DNA of 64,000 nucleotides from Phocaeicola salanitronis DSM 18170 (GTDB lineage Bacteria > Bacteroidota > Bacteroidia > Bacteroidales > Bacteroidaceae). The notes under the pieces are model-generated. The model saw only the letters and a list, made by a program, of their open reading frames with translations. It had not been told where the DNA came from and made no database searches. The position numbers were made by a program, and so were the translations under genes. This document shows positions 1-8,297 of the stretch, piece after piece; positions within the stretch are counted from its first letter, which is position 1; each line of letters begins with the position of its first letter. Location of the stretch: NCBI RefSeq assembly GCF_000190575.1, contig NC_015164.1, positions 930,001 to 994,000 on the forward strand, in the 5' to 3' direction.

Positions 1-1071
1 TGCACCATGATTGACATGTACAAGGAACACGGCTGGCTGCCCAAATGGGAACTGTATGGACGTGAAACCCTGACCATGGAAGGCGACCCTGCCATCCCCG
101 TATTGGTAGACACCTGGATGAAAGGCTTGCGTGATTTCGACATCGAACTTGCCTACGAAGCCATGCGCAAGGGAGCCGACACACCGGGAAAAGACAATCT
201 GCTCCGCCCGGACAACGATGACTATATGAAATTGGGATACGTTCCTTTACGCGAACAGTTCGACAACTCCGTATCACACGCACTGGAATATTACATCGCC
301 GACTATTCACTTGCCACCTTGGCTGAAGCCTTGGGAAAGAAAGACGATGCCAAACTGTTCTATGCCCGCTCAATGGGATACAAGCATTATTATTGCAAGG
401 AGTTCGGCACATTCCGCCCCATCTTGCCCGACGGTACCTTCTACTCTCCCTTCGATCCCAAACAAGGGGCAAACTTCGAGCCGAATCCCGGATTCCATGA
501 AGGATGCGCCTGGAACTATACATTCTATGTGCCCCACGATGTAATGGGACTTGCCAAACTGATGGGCGGAAAAAAGAAATTCATCGACAAGTTGCAAATG
601 GTATTCGATAAAGGGCTATACGACCCTGCCAACGAACCGGACATCGCTTATCCATACCTGTTCAGTTACTTCAAGGGAGAAGAACGGCGCACACAGCTTT
701 TGGTAAAAGAACTGCTTGCCAAATATTTCACCACCAAACCCGATGGCCTGCCGGGAAACGAAGATACAGGAACCATGTCGGCATGGGCAATATTCAGCAT
801 GATGGGCTTTTATCCCGACTGCCCTGGCGTACCTGAATATACGCTCACCACTCCTACCTTCGACAAGATTACCATCAAACTCGACCCGAAATATTACGGA
901 CGGGACAAGCTGGTTATCGAACGGATAAATGAACCGGGGGATTCCGGATGGGGCTTCATCGACTACATCCGTATGGGAGACGAAAAATGCGGATACCGCA
1001 TCAACCACAACGATTTAGTAAAAGCCGGTACACTGACCTTTAAGGTAAAGCCTGACGTACCAGCGAAATAG
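1..1071 (+). CDS. GH92 family alpha-mannosidase, C-terminal part
   Basis: Truncated by the left edge; the frame is already open at base 1 and about 355 residues remain, roughly the C-terminal half of a GH92 enzyme. GH92 proteins are exo-acting, calcium-dependent alpha-mannosidases that Bacteroides export to trim host or yeast mannans. The visible part has the family's (alpha/alpha)6 barrel features: a FEPNPGFHEGCAWNY-like stretch and, near bases 750-790, a GNEDTGTMSAW motif that in characterised GH92 enzymes carries the catalytic acid Glu, followed by GFYPDCPG and the C-terminal beta-sandwich. No signal peptide can be judged because the start is missing. The linkage specificity (alpha-1,2 or other) cannot be decided from this fragment. 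Confidence 0.9.
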   Translation, partial: CTMIDMYKEHGWLPKWELYGRETLTMEGDPAIPVLVDTWMKGLRDFDIELAYEAMRKGADTPGKDNLLRPDNDDYMKLGYVPLREQFDNSVSHALEYYIADYSLATLAEALGKKDDAKLFYARSMGYKHYYCKEFGTFRPILPDGTFYSPFDPKQGANFEPNPGFHEGCAWNYTFYVPHDVMGLAKLMGGKKKFIDKLQMVFDKGLYDPANEPDIAYPYLFSYFKGEERRTQLLVKELLAKYFTTKPDGLPGNEDTGTMSAWAIFSMMGFYPDCPGVPEYTLTTPTFDKITIKLDPKYYGRDKLVIERINEPGDSGWGFIDYIRMGDEKCGYRINHNDLVKAGTLTFKVKPDVPAK

Positions 1072-1158
1072 ATTTATCTGTCAAAAAACGATGCCCCCTT
1101 TCCTATTTCGTGAAGAAACCGGAAAGGGAGCGTTTCTATGTCATTCCACTAACAAGAA

Positions 1159-2202
1159 TCAGTTGTTTTCAGGACGGAGCTTACGTACTACCACACCCGT
1201 CTGCCACATTTCGCTTTCGCGCAAGGCTTTCAGCTCTTCGTTCAGCTTTTCGCGATAGTCGGGCTGAGAGTTGGAGTCGATGGAACGCTGGGCTTCCAGT
1301 CCGTCGGCTACCGACTTATACAGTTTTTCGAATACCGGCTTGGTAGCATCGTGGAACGGAACCATCCAGTCGAGTGCGCCGCGCTGGGCTGTAGTAGAGC
1401 AGTTGGCATACATCCAGTCCATACCTTTGGCAGCAAAGAGCGGCATCAGCGACTGGGTAAGCTCTTCTACGGTTTCATTGAAAGCTTCAGAAGGCGTGTG
1501 CCCGTGTTCGCGCAAGGTTTCGTACTGAGCCAAAAGCAAGCCCTGGATGGCACCCATCAGCGTACCGCGTTCGCCGGTCAAGTCGGAAGTAGCTTCGCGC
1601 TGGAAAGTGGTTTCGAACAGGTATCCCGAACCAATACCGATACCCATAGCGATGACACGGTCCCAAGCCTTACCGGTAGCATCCTGATAGATTGCGTATG
1701 ACGAGTTCAGCCCGCGACCTTCAAGGAACATGGTACGCAAAGAAGTTCCCGAACCTTTCGGTGCCACCATAATCACGTCTACATCTTTCGGGGGAACCAC
1801 GCCTGTACGGTCGTTCCAAGTAATGGCGAAACCGTGAGAGAAATACAGTGCCTTACCAGCCGTAAGATGTTTCTCGATAGTCGGCCAGCAAGCTATCTGC
1901 GCTGCATCCGAGAGCAATACGGCGATAATCGTCGCACGCTCGCAAGCCTCTTCGATGCCGAAAAGGGTTTCGCCCGGCACCCATCCGTCGGCAACGGCTT
2001 TATCGTATGTCTTTCCCGGACGCTGGCCCACGATGACATTGAACCCGTTATCGCGCAGGTTCAACGACTGGCCCGGTCCCTGTACGCCGTAACCGATTAC
2101 GGCTATAGTTTCGTCTTTCAATACTTCACGTGCTTTTTCCAAAGGAAATTCTTCGCGGGTCTCTACGTTTTCGATAACTCCGCCAAAATTCATTTTTGCC
2201 AT
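1159..2202 (-). CDS. ilvC: Ketol-acid reductoisomerase
   Basis: 347 residues. Converts acetolactate or acetohydroxybutyrate to the dihydroxy acid with NAD(P)H and Mg2+, the second common step of Ile/Val synthesis, in the cytosol. The Rossmann fold is visible at residues 35-46 (VIGYGVQGPGQS), with the following loop GQRPGKTY that normally reads the cofactor phosphate. The C-terminal knotted helical domain is complete. The GYGVQGPG form differs from the enteric GYGSQGHA. It is the last gene of the minus-strand ilv operon, 198 bp after the thioesterase; the gap contains low-complexity AAGTTTGTTAGTTTTT repeats and half of a CACAGAGG-type dispersed repeat. Confidence 0.95.
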   Translation of the reverse strand: MAKMNFGGVIENVETREEFPLEKAREVLKDETIAVIGYGVQGPGQSLNLRDNGFNVIVGQRPGKTYDKAVADGWVPGETLFGIEEACERATIIAVLLSDAAQIACWPTIEKHLTAGKALYFSHGFAITWNDRTGVVPPKDVDVIMVAPKGSGTSLRTMFLEGRGLNSSYAIYQDATGKAWDRVIAMGIGIGSGYLFETTFQREATSDLTGERGTLMGAIQGLLLAQYETLREHGHTPSEAFNETVEELTQSLMPLFAAKGMDWMYANCSTTAQRGALDWMVPFHDATKPVFEKLYKSVADGLEAQRSIDSNSQPDYREKLNEELKALRESEMWQTGVVVRKLRPENN

Positions 2203-2248
2203 AAAATTACAATCTTTTTACGCAGACCTTACCGGTCCGCAAGTTAAT

Positions 2249-2400
2249 ATTTGAGTTTGTTAGTTTTTAAGTTTGTTAGTTTTTAAGTTTTCACCACAAA
2301 GAACACAGAGGCACACAGAGTTTTTTAATTATTATGAATATCCGCATTTTGCCCCTACATAGGATGATTGCGGACATTCATTTTAATTATTAATTCTGAA
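2249..2400. repeat. Intergenic dispersed repeats between ilvC and thioesterase
   Basis: Three repeat types share this short gap. Tandem AAGTTTGTTAGTTTTT units lie at about 2250-2290. A single arm of the CACAGAGGCACACAGAG family follows at 2292-2325. At 2337-2382 there is a copy of an imperfect palindrome reading ATATCCGCATTT ... GATTGCGGAC, also seen near 7818 and 12783. No gene is visible. Confidence 0.6.
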
Positions 2401-3147
2401 TTATTCAAACACCACTTTGCTCCGTATGGCGGTCTCAGTCCCGTTCTTCCGTACCTCGATGTCGTATTCGTTTTCCGACTTTTGTTCCCGATAAAACCCC
2501 AGCACATCACCATAATGGCTTTCGGCTGCATACGCCACCTCGAAACGGTGCAGCGTTTTTTCACGGTACATTTCCAGCGGAAACAGGTCGAGGATATGCT
2601 CGATGTACTTGATGCTGTTCACATGCCCATTCAGGTCGATGTCGCTGTACCGGGTATGATATTCCGCCACCGGCTGCGCATCGCCTACCTTTACCCTACC
2701 CGCCTTCGCGATGGGACAAGGCTTGTCGGCGCATATATAACTTGTGATTTCATCGCCATGCAAGAGAAACAAATCAGCAGGCTTACGGGTCTCCATACTA
2801 ATCATCGCCCATACCGAACGTGCATAACCGATGGGCTTGCCTTCCGCATTGAGTACCGCGAAGTTGCGGTCGGTGAAGAGCCGGTAGACATTTTCCACCC
2901 ATGTCTCGATACTGAACTTCTCGTATGCCCGGGGCATATCGGTCATTTCTACCGCCAAGCGCGAAAGCACCCACGTATAATGATTCTCATTCAATACCGC
3001 TATCCCAAACCCGCGGTCGGCGGCATGGAATCCGGCACAATTCAATAAATGGTTTCCCAATACTCCCATGGTGAGCCGTCCCGCAAAATCTACATGAAAA
3101 GGCTCAGCCACAAATTCGTATCTGCCTACTTTCTCTTTTGCGTCCAT
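2401..3147 (-). CDS. Acyl-ACP thioesterase (FatA/FatB family)
   Basis: 248 residues from the ATG at 3147, chosen because it lies 5 bp after the ilvN stop and removes a non-homologous N-terminal tail. Hotdog-fold acyl-ACP thioesterases release fatty acids from acyl carrier protein. The hallmark of the family is present about three quarters along: SDIDLNGHVNSIKYIEH, with the Asp-x-Asn-Gly-His-Val-Asn catalytic network. A second hotdog half follows. It lies between ilvN and ilvC, so it should be co-transcribed with branched-chain amino-acid synthesis. Bacteroides make abundant branched-chain fatty acids from the same keto acids, which suggests a link to acyl-chain supply; that link is inference. 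Confidence 0.88.
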   Translation of the reverse strand: MDAKEKVGRYEFVAEPFHVDFAGRLTMGVLGNHLLNCAGFHAADRGFGIAVLNENHYTWVLSRLAVEMTDMPRAYEKFSIETWVENVYRLFTDRNFAVLNAEGKPIGYARSVWAMISMETRKPADLFLLHGDEITSYICADKPCPIAKAGRVKVGDAQPVAEYHTRYSDIDLNGHVNSIKYIEHILDLFPLEMYREKTLHRFEVAYAAESHYGDVLGFYREQKSENEYDIEVRKNGTETAIRSKVVFE

Positions 3148-3152
3148 AATGT

Positions 3153-3710
3153 TTACTCTTTTTTCTCTTTCAAATAACGTTCTTCCCGATGCGCCAGGTA
3201 CTCGTTCACCCGCTCGAAACAACTGGTAGACACAGCTATCCGCCCTGAGCGGACAAACTGGAGCACGCAGTTCAGGTCTTTCAGCTTCTGGTACAAGTCG
3301 GTGATTTCGGCACTCATTCCTGTCAGTTCCACGATGCAGAACGTGGGGTTTACCTCCACGATGTGCGCACTGGCACGGCGCACCACCTTCGATGCCTCGG
3401 GATTCGACTGGAACTCGGGTGTAGAAACCTTGTACATCGCCACCTCACGCTGAAAGATTTCCTTTTCAGTGAAATAATGCGCCTGAATGACGTCGATTTT
3501 CTTCTCTATCTGACGCACTACCTTCTCCACGATGTCGGGGGTGGTCCAGCACGTTATCGTATATTTATGCACGCCCTTGATGGAAGATGCCGAAACGTTC
3601 AGGCTCTCGATATTGATTTGCCGGCGGGTGAACACGGCGGTCACCTGATTGAGCAAACCGGCAAAGTTTTCCGAGTGAACGATAATTGTATATAATGTCT
3701 TATTATCCAT
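3153..3710 (-). CDS. ilvN: Acetolactate synthase small (regulatory) subunit
   Basis: 185 residues. Regulatory partner of the IlvB catalytic subunit; binds valine through an ACT domain and confers feedback inhibition. The N-terminal ACT domain is clear (YTIIVHSENFAGLLNQV at residues 7-23, then RRQINIESLNVS), followed by the ALS small-subunit C-terminal domain ending with VRSGRIAVSR-like sequence. It is longer than E. coli IlvN and closer to IlvH-type subunits. It sits 63 bp downstream of ilvB in the same direction; the gap holds a GC-rich hairpin. Confidence 0.93.
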   Translation of the reverse strand: MDNKTLYTIIVHSENFAGLLNQVTAVFTRRQINIESLNVSASSIKGVHKYTITCWTTPDIVEKVVRQIEKKIDVIQAHYFTEKEIFQREVAMYKVSTPEFQSNPEASKVVRRASAHIVEVNPTFCIVELTGMSAEITDLYQKLKDLNCVLQFVRSGRIAVSTSCFERVNEYLAHREERYLKEKKE

Positions 3711-3732
3711 TTGCGTTTTCGTTTTTAAATAG

Positions 3733-3772
3733 TAGCCCTTCCCCTCATGGGAAGGCTGGGAGGGGCTTTTTA
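3733..3772 (-). repeat. GC-rich hairpin between ilvB and ilvN
   Basis: Read on the minus strand the gap contains AGCCCCTCCCAGCC then CCTTCCC-ATGA-GGGGAAGG and GGGCT, a strong stem-loop inside the ilv transcript. There is no U-tract downstream, so it is unlikely to end transcription. It may instead affect the IlvB:IlvN ratio through processing or stability. Effect inferred. Confidence 0.45.
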
Positions 3773-3773
3773 T

Positions 3774-5477
3774 TCAACAATCCAGTTCAAGCAGCATATC
3801 GTTTACCGAACTTCCCGGAGGAGTCATCGGGAGCACATTGCCTTCTTCTACCACACACACTTCGAGCAGGAAAGGTCCGTCGGTGTCCAGCATCTCGCGG
3901 ATGGCACCTTCCAGCTCGTCCCGTTCCATCACGCGGCGTCCGGCTATGCCGTAGGCGGCAGCTATCTGCATGTAGTCGGGGTTCATCATCGGCGTAAACG
4001 AATAGCGGCGGTTGAAAAACATCGCCTGCCATTGACGCACATTACCTAAGTAATTATTGTTCAGTAAAATAAGCTTCACCGGTACTTGCTGCTCCATCAC
4101 GGTACCCAGCTCTTGCATCGTCATCTGCAAGCCTCCGTCGCCCATAAAGGCGCATACCGTACGTCCGGGACAGCCGAACGTGGCACCAATTGCCGCCGGA
4201 AGGCAGAAGCCCATCGTTCCCATACCACCCGAAGTCACGATGCTCCGTTTTTTCCCGAACTTGAAATAGCGGCATGCCATCATCTGGTTCTGACCTACAT
4301 CGGTCACCAATATCGCTTCGCGACAGGTTGCCTCGCTCACGGCATTGACCACCTCGCCCATATTCAGCGGACCGCTTTCGGGATGTACCTCGGGACGGAT
4401 TACCTGCTCGTACTCTTTCTCATCGTACGGGCGGAAACTTTCTATCCATTCCGTATGCTTGTGGGTCTGTATCAATTCGGTCAGCAAAGCCAACGTACGC
4501 TTGCAATTGCCCAGCACAGGCACATCCACCGGCACGTTCTTACCTATCTCCGAAGGGTCTACATCCAAGTGGATGACCTTCGCCTGACGGGCGTATGTTT
4601 CCAGCTTACCCGTCACACGGTCGTCGAAACGCATCCCCACGGCTATCAGCACGTCACACTCGTTGGTCTTCACGTTAGGGGCAAGATTGCCGTGCATCCC
4701 CAGCATTCCCTTGTTCAGCCGGTGGGCAGAAGGCAATGCCGAAAGCCCTAACAAGGTACATCCGCAGGGGATGTCCGCCTTCTCGGCAAATGCTTTCAGT
4801 TCTTCTTGTGCACCTCCCAATTCTACACCCTGCCCTACCAGCAGCAAGGGGCGTTCGGCTTCGTTGATGAGCTTCACCGCCTCTGCCACCATCTTCGGGT
4901 CGGTCTCGGGGTCAGGGTCATAACTCCGGATAAAGTCCACATCCACCGGTTCGTATTCCGTCATTTCGGTCTGCGCATTCTTGGCAAAATCGAGCACCAC
5001 CGGACCGGGACGCCCGCTCCGCGCAAGGTAGAACGCACGCGACACCGCCCATGCCACGTCTTCGGCACGGCGTATCTGGTAACTCCATTTCGATATAGGC
5101 TGGGTAACACCTACCAGGTCCACTTCCTGAAAAGCGTCTGTACCCAATAACGATGCACCCACCTGACCGGCTATCACCACAATGGGCGTACTGTCTATCA
5201 TCGCATCCGCCACACCGGTAATGGTGTTCGTAGCGCCGGGACCGCTCGTCACCAGACATACCCCTACCTCACCCGACACCCGGGCAAAGCCCTGTGCCGC
5301 ATGTACCGCCCCCTGTTCGTGACGCACAAGGATATGGTTCAACTTGTCCCGATGGTCGTATAATGCATCAAATACCGGCATAATGGCTCCGCCGGGATAG
5401 CCGAAAAGCGTCTTCACCCCTTCGTGCTCCAGCGAACGCATCAATGCCTCCGAGCCTGTTATTCTTTCTTTGTCCAT
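3774..5477 (-). CDS. ilvB: Acetolactate synthase, large (catalytic) subunit
   Basis: 567 residues, full length. ThDP-, FAD- and Mg2+-dependent condensation of two pyruvates, or pyruvate plus 2-ketobutyrate, the first common step of Val/Leu/Ile synthesis. The N-terminal PYR domain carries the catalytic Glu (VRHEQGAVHAAQGFAR, Glu54). The C-terminal PP domain carries the ThDP/Mg motif GDGGLQMTMQELGT followed by the NNNYLGNVRQWQ segment typical of biosynthetic acetolactate synthases. Its regulatory subunit gene follows directly. 109 bp separate it from ilvD upstream. Confidence 0.96.
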   Translation of the reverse strand: MDKERITGSEALMRSLEHEGVKTLFGYPGGAIMPVFDALYDHRDKLNHILVRHEQGAVHAAQGFARVSGEVGVCLVTSGPGATNTITGVADAMIDSTPIVVIAGQVGASLLGTDAFQEVDLVGVTQPISKWSYQIRRAEDVAWAVSRAFYLARSGRPGPVVLDFAKNAQTEMTEYEPVDVDFIRSYDPDPETDPKMVAEAVKLINEAERPLLLVGQGVELGGAQEELKAFAEKADIPCGCTLLGLSALPSAHRLNKGMLGMHGNLAPNVKTNECDVLIAVGMRFDDRVTGKLETYARQAKVIHLDVDPSEIGKNVPVDVPVLGNCKRTLALLTELIQTHKHTEWIESFRPYDEKEYEQVIRPEVHPESGPLNMGEVVNAVSEATCREAILVTDVGQNQMMACRYFKFGKKRSIVTSGGMGTMGFCLPAAIGATFGCPGRTVCAFMGDGGLQMTMQELGTVMEQQVPVKLILLNNNYLGNVRQWQAMFFNRRYSFTPMMNPDYMQIAAAYGIAGRRVMERDELEGAIREMLDTDGPFLLEVCVVEEGNVLPMTPPGSSVNDMLLELDC

Positions 5478-5498
5478 ATTCTTCCTTTTATTTATTTT

Positions 5499-5581
5499 AG
5501 GAACTAGGGTTTAGACACTAGTTGACTAGGTTTTGAATAGTCTTATGAATGGTATCCAGAACCTAGTTACCTAGTACCTAA
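5499..5581 (-). repeat. Inverted repeat between ilvD and ilvB
   Basis: TTAGGAACTAGG near 5499 faces CCTAGTACCTAA near 5570 (11 of 12 complementary), with further GACTAGGTTTT / AACCTAGTT complementarity inside. It would form a long AT-rich stem in the ilv transcript. No coding sequence. Confidence 0.45.
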
Positions 5582-5586
5582 ACAAT

Positions 5587-7395
5587 TCAGTCAATCATTC
5601 TCACTCCTCCTTTATCTGCCGAGCTTACCATCGCGGCATACGCCCTAAGAGCTTTCGACACCTTGCGGTCACGCGTAACGGGTGCCATCGGGCGTGCAGC
5701 CAGTTCCTCATCGCTCAGCCGTACGTTGATGGTACGGTTCGGGATATCTATCTCGATGATGTCGCCGTCTACAATCTTACCGATGTTTCCCCCGGCAGCA
5801 GCTTCGGGCGAAATGTGCCCGATGCTCAAACCCGATGTACCGCCGCTAAAGCGTCCGTCGGTAATGAGGGCACACTCTTTGCCCAAGTGTTTCGACTTGA
5901 TGTACGATGTGGGGTAAAGCATTTCCTGCATTCCCGGTCCTCCTTTGGGACCTTCGTGGGTGATGACCACCACATCGCCGCTCACCACCTTGCCTCCCAA
6001 GATTCCCTCGCAAGCCGCTTCCTGCGAATCGAAGACTTTAGCGGGACCGGAGAATTTCCAGATACTCTCATCCACTCCAGCCGTCTTCACCACGCATCCG
6101 TCCTGCGCAATGTTACCCTTCAATACCGCCAGGCCTCCGTCTTTCGAATAAGCATGTTGCAAATCACGGATACACCCTGCGGCACGGTCGGTGTCCAACG
6201 TATCGTACATTGTGTCCTGTGCGCCCAGCGCGATGCAGAACTTACCGCCCGGTGCGCTCCGGTAAATGCGCAACGCCTCGGGATCGGGAGCGGGCACACA
6301 TATATTATATTGGGCTATGGCTTCTGCCAAGGTAGTTCCGTCTACCCGGCGCACCGAAGTGTCCAGCAAGCCTCCCTTCGCCAGCTCGCCCAAAATATTC
6401 AGAATACCACCGGCACGGTTCACGTCCTGTATGTGGTATTTCTGCGTATTGGGAGCCACCTTGCACAGGCAAGGCACGCGTCGCGAAAGCTGGTCGATGT
6501 CGTCCATACAGAAATCCACTTCCGCCTCGTGGGCAATGGCAAGCAGGTGAAGCACCGTGTTGGTAGAACCGCCCATCGCAATGTCGAGGGTCATGGCGTT
6601 GAAGAAAGCCTGGCGTGTGGCGATGCTCCGTGGCAATACACTATCATCCCCATCACGGTAATACTTCCACGCATTCTCCACGATGAGCCGTGCCGCGTCT
6701 TCGAACAGGATGCGGCGGTTGGCGTGCGTGGCAAGAACGGTGCCGTTCCCCGGCAGGGCAAGCCCGATTGCCTCGTTCAGGCAATTCATCGAGTTGGCGG
6801 TGAACATTCCCGAGCAGCACCCGCATCCGGGACAGGCATGACGCTCTATTTCCGCCACATCGGCATCGCTCACACTCGTGTCCGCCGACTTAATCATCGC
6901 GTCTATCAGGTCGAGATGCATCCCGCCCCATTCGCCGGCCTCCATCGGTCCTCCCGACACGAACACCGTGGGAATATTGAGCCGCATCGCCGCCATCAGC
7001 ATCCCCGGCGTAATCTTGTCGCAATTGGAGATGCAAATCATCGCATCCGCCTTATGCGCGTTCACCATATACTCGATGCTGTCGGCGATAATGTCGCGCG
7101 AAGGCAATGAATACAACATCCCGTCGTGCCCCATCGCTATTCCGTCATCAATGGCAATGGTGTTGAACTCGGCGGCAAAGCACCCCTGCCGTTCGATTTC
7201 GGCTTTCACCATCTGCCCGATTTCATGCAGGTGGGTATGTCCCGGCACAAACTGGGTAAACGAGTTGACCACCGCAATAATCGGCTTGCCCATCATTTCT
7301 TTCTTCATCCCGTTGGCCACCCACAAGGCGCGGGCTCCCGCCATGCGCCGGCCTTCGGTACTCATTGAACTGCGTAACTGATGTTTCATCTCCAT
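5587..7395 (-). CDS. ilvD: Dihydroxy-acid dehydratase
   Basis: 602 residues. Fe-S enzyme that dehydrates the dihydroxy acids to 2-keto acids, the third common step of Val/Leu/Ile synthesis. Fe-S ligand motifs are visible: [11 protein letters not shown] (Cys125) and [11 protein letters not shown] (Cys194), plus [13 protein letters not shown] for Mg2+ binding and the C-terminal [12 protein letters not shown] signature. First structural gene of the operon; it follows a leader peptide and attenuator. Whether the cluster is 2Fe-2S or 4Fe-4S cannot be read from the sequence. Confidence 0.96.
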   Translation of the reverse strand: MEMKHQLRSSMSTEGRRMAGARALWVANGMKKEMMGKPIIAVVNSFTQFVPGHTHLHEIGQMVKAEIERQGCFAAEFNTIAIDDGIAMGHDGMLYSLPSRDIIADSIEYMVNAHKADAMICISNCDKITPGMLMAAMRLNIPTVFVSGGPMEAGEWGGMHLDLIDAMIKSADTSVSDADVAEIERHACPGCGCCSGMFTANSMNCLNEAIGLALPGNGTVLATHANRRILFEDAARLIVENAWKYYRDGDDSVLPRSIATRQAFFNAMTLDIAMGGSTNTVLHLLAIAHEAEVDFCMDDIDQLSRRVPCLCKVAPNTQKYHIQDVNRAGGILNILGELAKGGLLDTSVRRVDGTTLAEAIAQYNICVPAPDPEALRIYRSAPGGKFCIALGAQDTMYDTLDTDRAAGCIRDLQHAYSKDGGLAVLKGNIAQDGCVVKTAGVDESIWKFSGPAKVFDSQEAACEGILGGKVVSGDVVVITHEGPKGGPGMQEMLYPTSYIKSKHLGKECALITDGRFSGGTSGLSIGHISPEAAAGGNIGKIVDGDIIEIDIPNRTINVRLSDEELAARPMAPVTRDRKVSKALRAYAAMVSSADKGGVRMID

Positions 7396-7492
7396 TATGT
7401 TTTTTTAGTTCTTTAGTTTTTAAGTTTGTTAGTTTTTAAGTTCTTGAGCTTCCACCCAATCACAATACCAGCTTAACCCAACTGCCAATTAT

Positions 7493-7530
7493 AAAAAAGC
7501 CTCTCTCGACTCAGGGGTGAGAAAGGCTTT
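7493..7530 (-). terminator. ilv operon attenuator terminator
   Basis: On the minus strand GCCTTTCTC (7519-7527) pairs with GAGAGAGGC (7499-7507), nine pairs including one G-U, followed by six U residues (7493-7498). The 5' arm plus adjoining bases (7514-7526, CCTTTCTCACCCC) is also complementary to 7565-7577 inside the leader-peptide coding region (GGGGTGAGGAAGG) with one G-U. A mutually exclusive antiterminator can therefore form. Ribosome stalling at the Val/Leu/Ile codons would decide between the two, as in enteric ilv attenuation. Confidence 0.85.
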
Positions 7531-7551
7531 TCAACGTATAATCTCGAACAA

Positions 7552-7647
7552 CTACATACACGAACCTTCCTCACCCCCTGGTACCACCACGACGTGAATC
7601 AAATGCAGGACTGCCAAGTTAATTCGTATATCAGTTGTCATTGTCAT
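7552..7647 (-). CDS. ilv leader peptide (attenuation)
   Basis: 31 codons from ATG at 7647 to TAG at 7552, too short for normal gene calling. The middle reads IRINLAVLHLIHVVVVP: four consecutive Val codons (GTC GTG GTG GTA), three Leu and three Ile codons. It starts about 26 nt downstream of a good promoter and ends 25 nt before the attenuator stem. This matches the logic of enteric ilv leader peptides, where scarcity of charged Val/Leu/Ile tRNA stalls the ribosome and prevents termination. No conserved protein function is expected. Confidence 0.85.
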   Translation of the reverse strand: MTMTTDIRINLAVLHLIHVVVVPGGEEGSCM

Positions 7648-7672
7648 TCGGTTTAATTGGTTTTTACGGTTG

Positions 7673-7703
7673 CAAAGGTAAAGCCTTTTCCCGAATAAAC
7701 AAA
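7673..7703 (-). promoter_or_regulatory. Promoter of ilv leader/operon
   Basis: Minus-strand TTTG at 7700-7703, 19 bp spacer, TACCTTTG at 7673-7680. This matches the Bacteroidetes primary sigma consensus exactly. It is the obvious promoter for leader peptide, attenuator and ilvD-ilvB-ilvN-thioesterase-ilvC. Confidence 0.8.
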
Positions 7704-8115
7704 TAAAATGAAACTTTTTTATCGAAAAAAATTATCATTAGTAAGCATCATCCCTGTGGAAAATGAAAAAACCTTTGAACAATTGACAATTGCAACGCCG
7801 ATGAGGAAAAATAAACTGAATATCCGCATTTCACCTAATGAACTGCAGGGGCTGTTTGCGGATAGTCATACAAAATCTTGCGTCTCTATTACATACACTA
7901 TTTTTCGCAAACCAATTTTATTATACCATAAGGCTGATATGATGAAGAGATGCCGCTACGTGACCCGATGCATGCGGCTGCATCCCTCAGTCCTCATAGC
8001 AAGGACTGCAGTCCTGACTGGCTGGGACTGGAATACTGGCTGCAGAGGACAGCAGTCCCGGCATGGCAGGACTGGCAGGACAATAGGACGTGTTGGGTTT
8101 TGCAGTGTAGCTTTG
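7704..8115. other. Non-coding region upstream of IS element with repeats
   Basis: No convincing gene. It contains an imperfect palindrome at about 7818-7866 (ATATCCGCATTT ... TTTGCGGATAGTCAT; relatives near 2337 and 12783). A peculiar stretch at about 7990-8095 repeats GGACTG/CAGTCC and GGCAGGACTGG at least six times in both orientations. A 136-codon open frame starting at 7708 crosses these repeats and has no recognisable features, so I do not call it. Confidence 0.5.
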
Positions 8116-8180
8116 TAGAAAAGGTTGACTACTTTAAGTCTTATTCGTAGTACGGGTTGACTCGTATTATTACTATTCAT

Positions 8181-8199
8181 GCACAGGGTTAACCCTGTG
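8181..8199. repeat. Palindrome ACAGGGTTAACCCTGT, copy 1
   Basis: A perfect 16-bp palindrome with HpaI-like centre, extended to CACAGGGTTAACCCTGTG and followed by GGCCGTTTTTT. A second copy, with GTGGC also shared downstream, lies just after the AraC gene near 12743. It falls inside the left part of the proposed IS. Terminator-like on the + strand. Confidence 0.55.
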
Positions 8200-8297
8200 G
8201 CCGTTTTTTCATGAAAAGGGTTTACCTTTCCGTTTTCGAGGCAAAGATAAGCTTTTATTTTCATCTTCCTCTCTATAACAAGGTAAAAACGTAAGTT

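Noticed and set aside
7493..7703. T-box riboswitch upstream of ilvD
   Set aside because: No specifier stem-loop or T-box sequence; the leader peptide and overlapping stems explain regulation better.
7708..8118. 136-codon ORF before the IS element
   Set aside because: Crosses dispersed repeats, has no recognisable domain, and its start lies on the ilv promoter.
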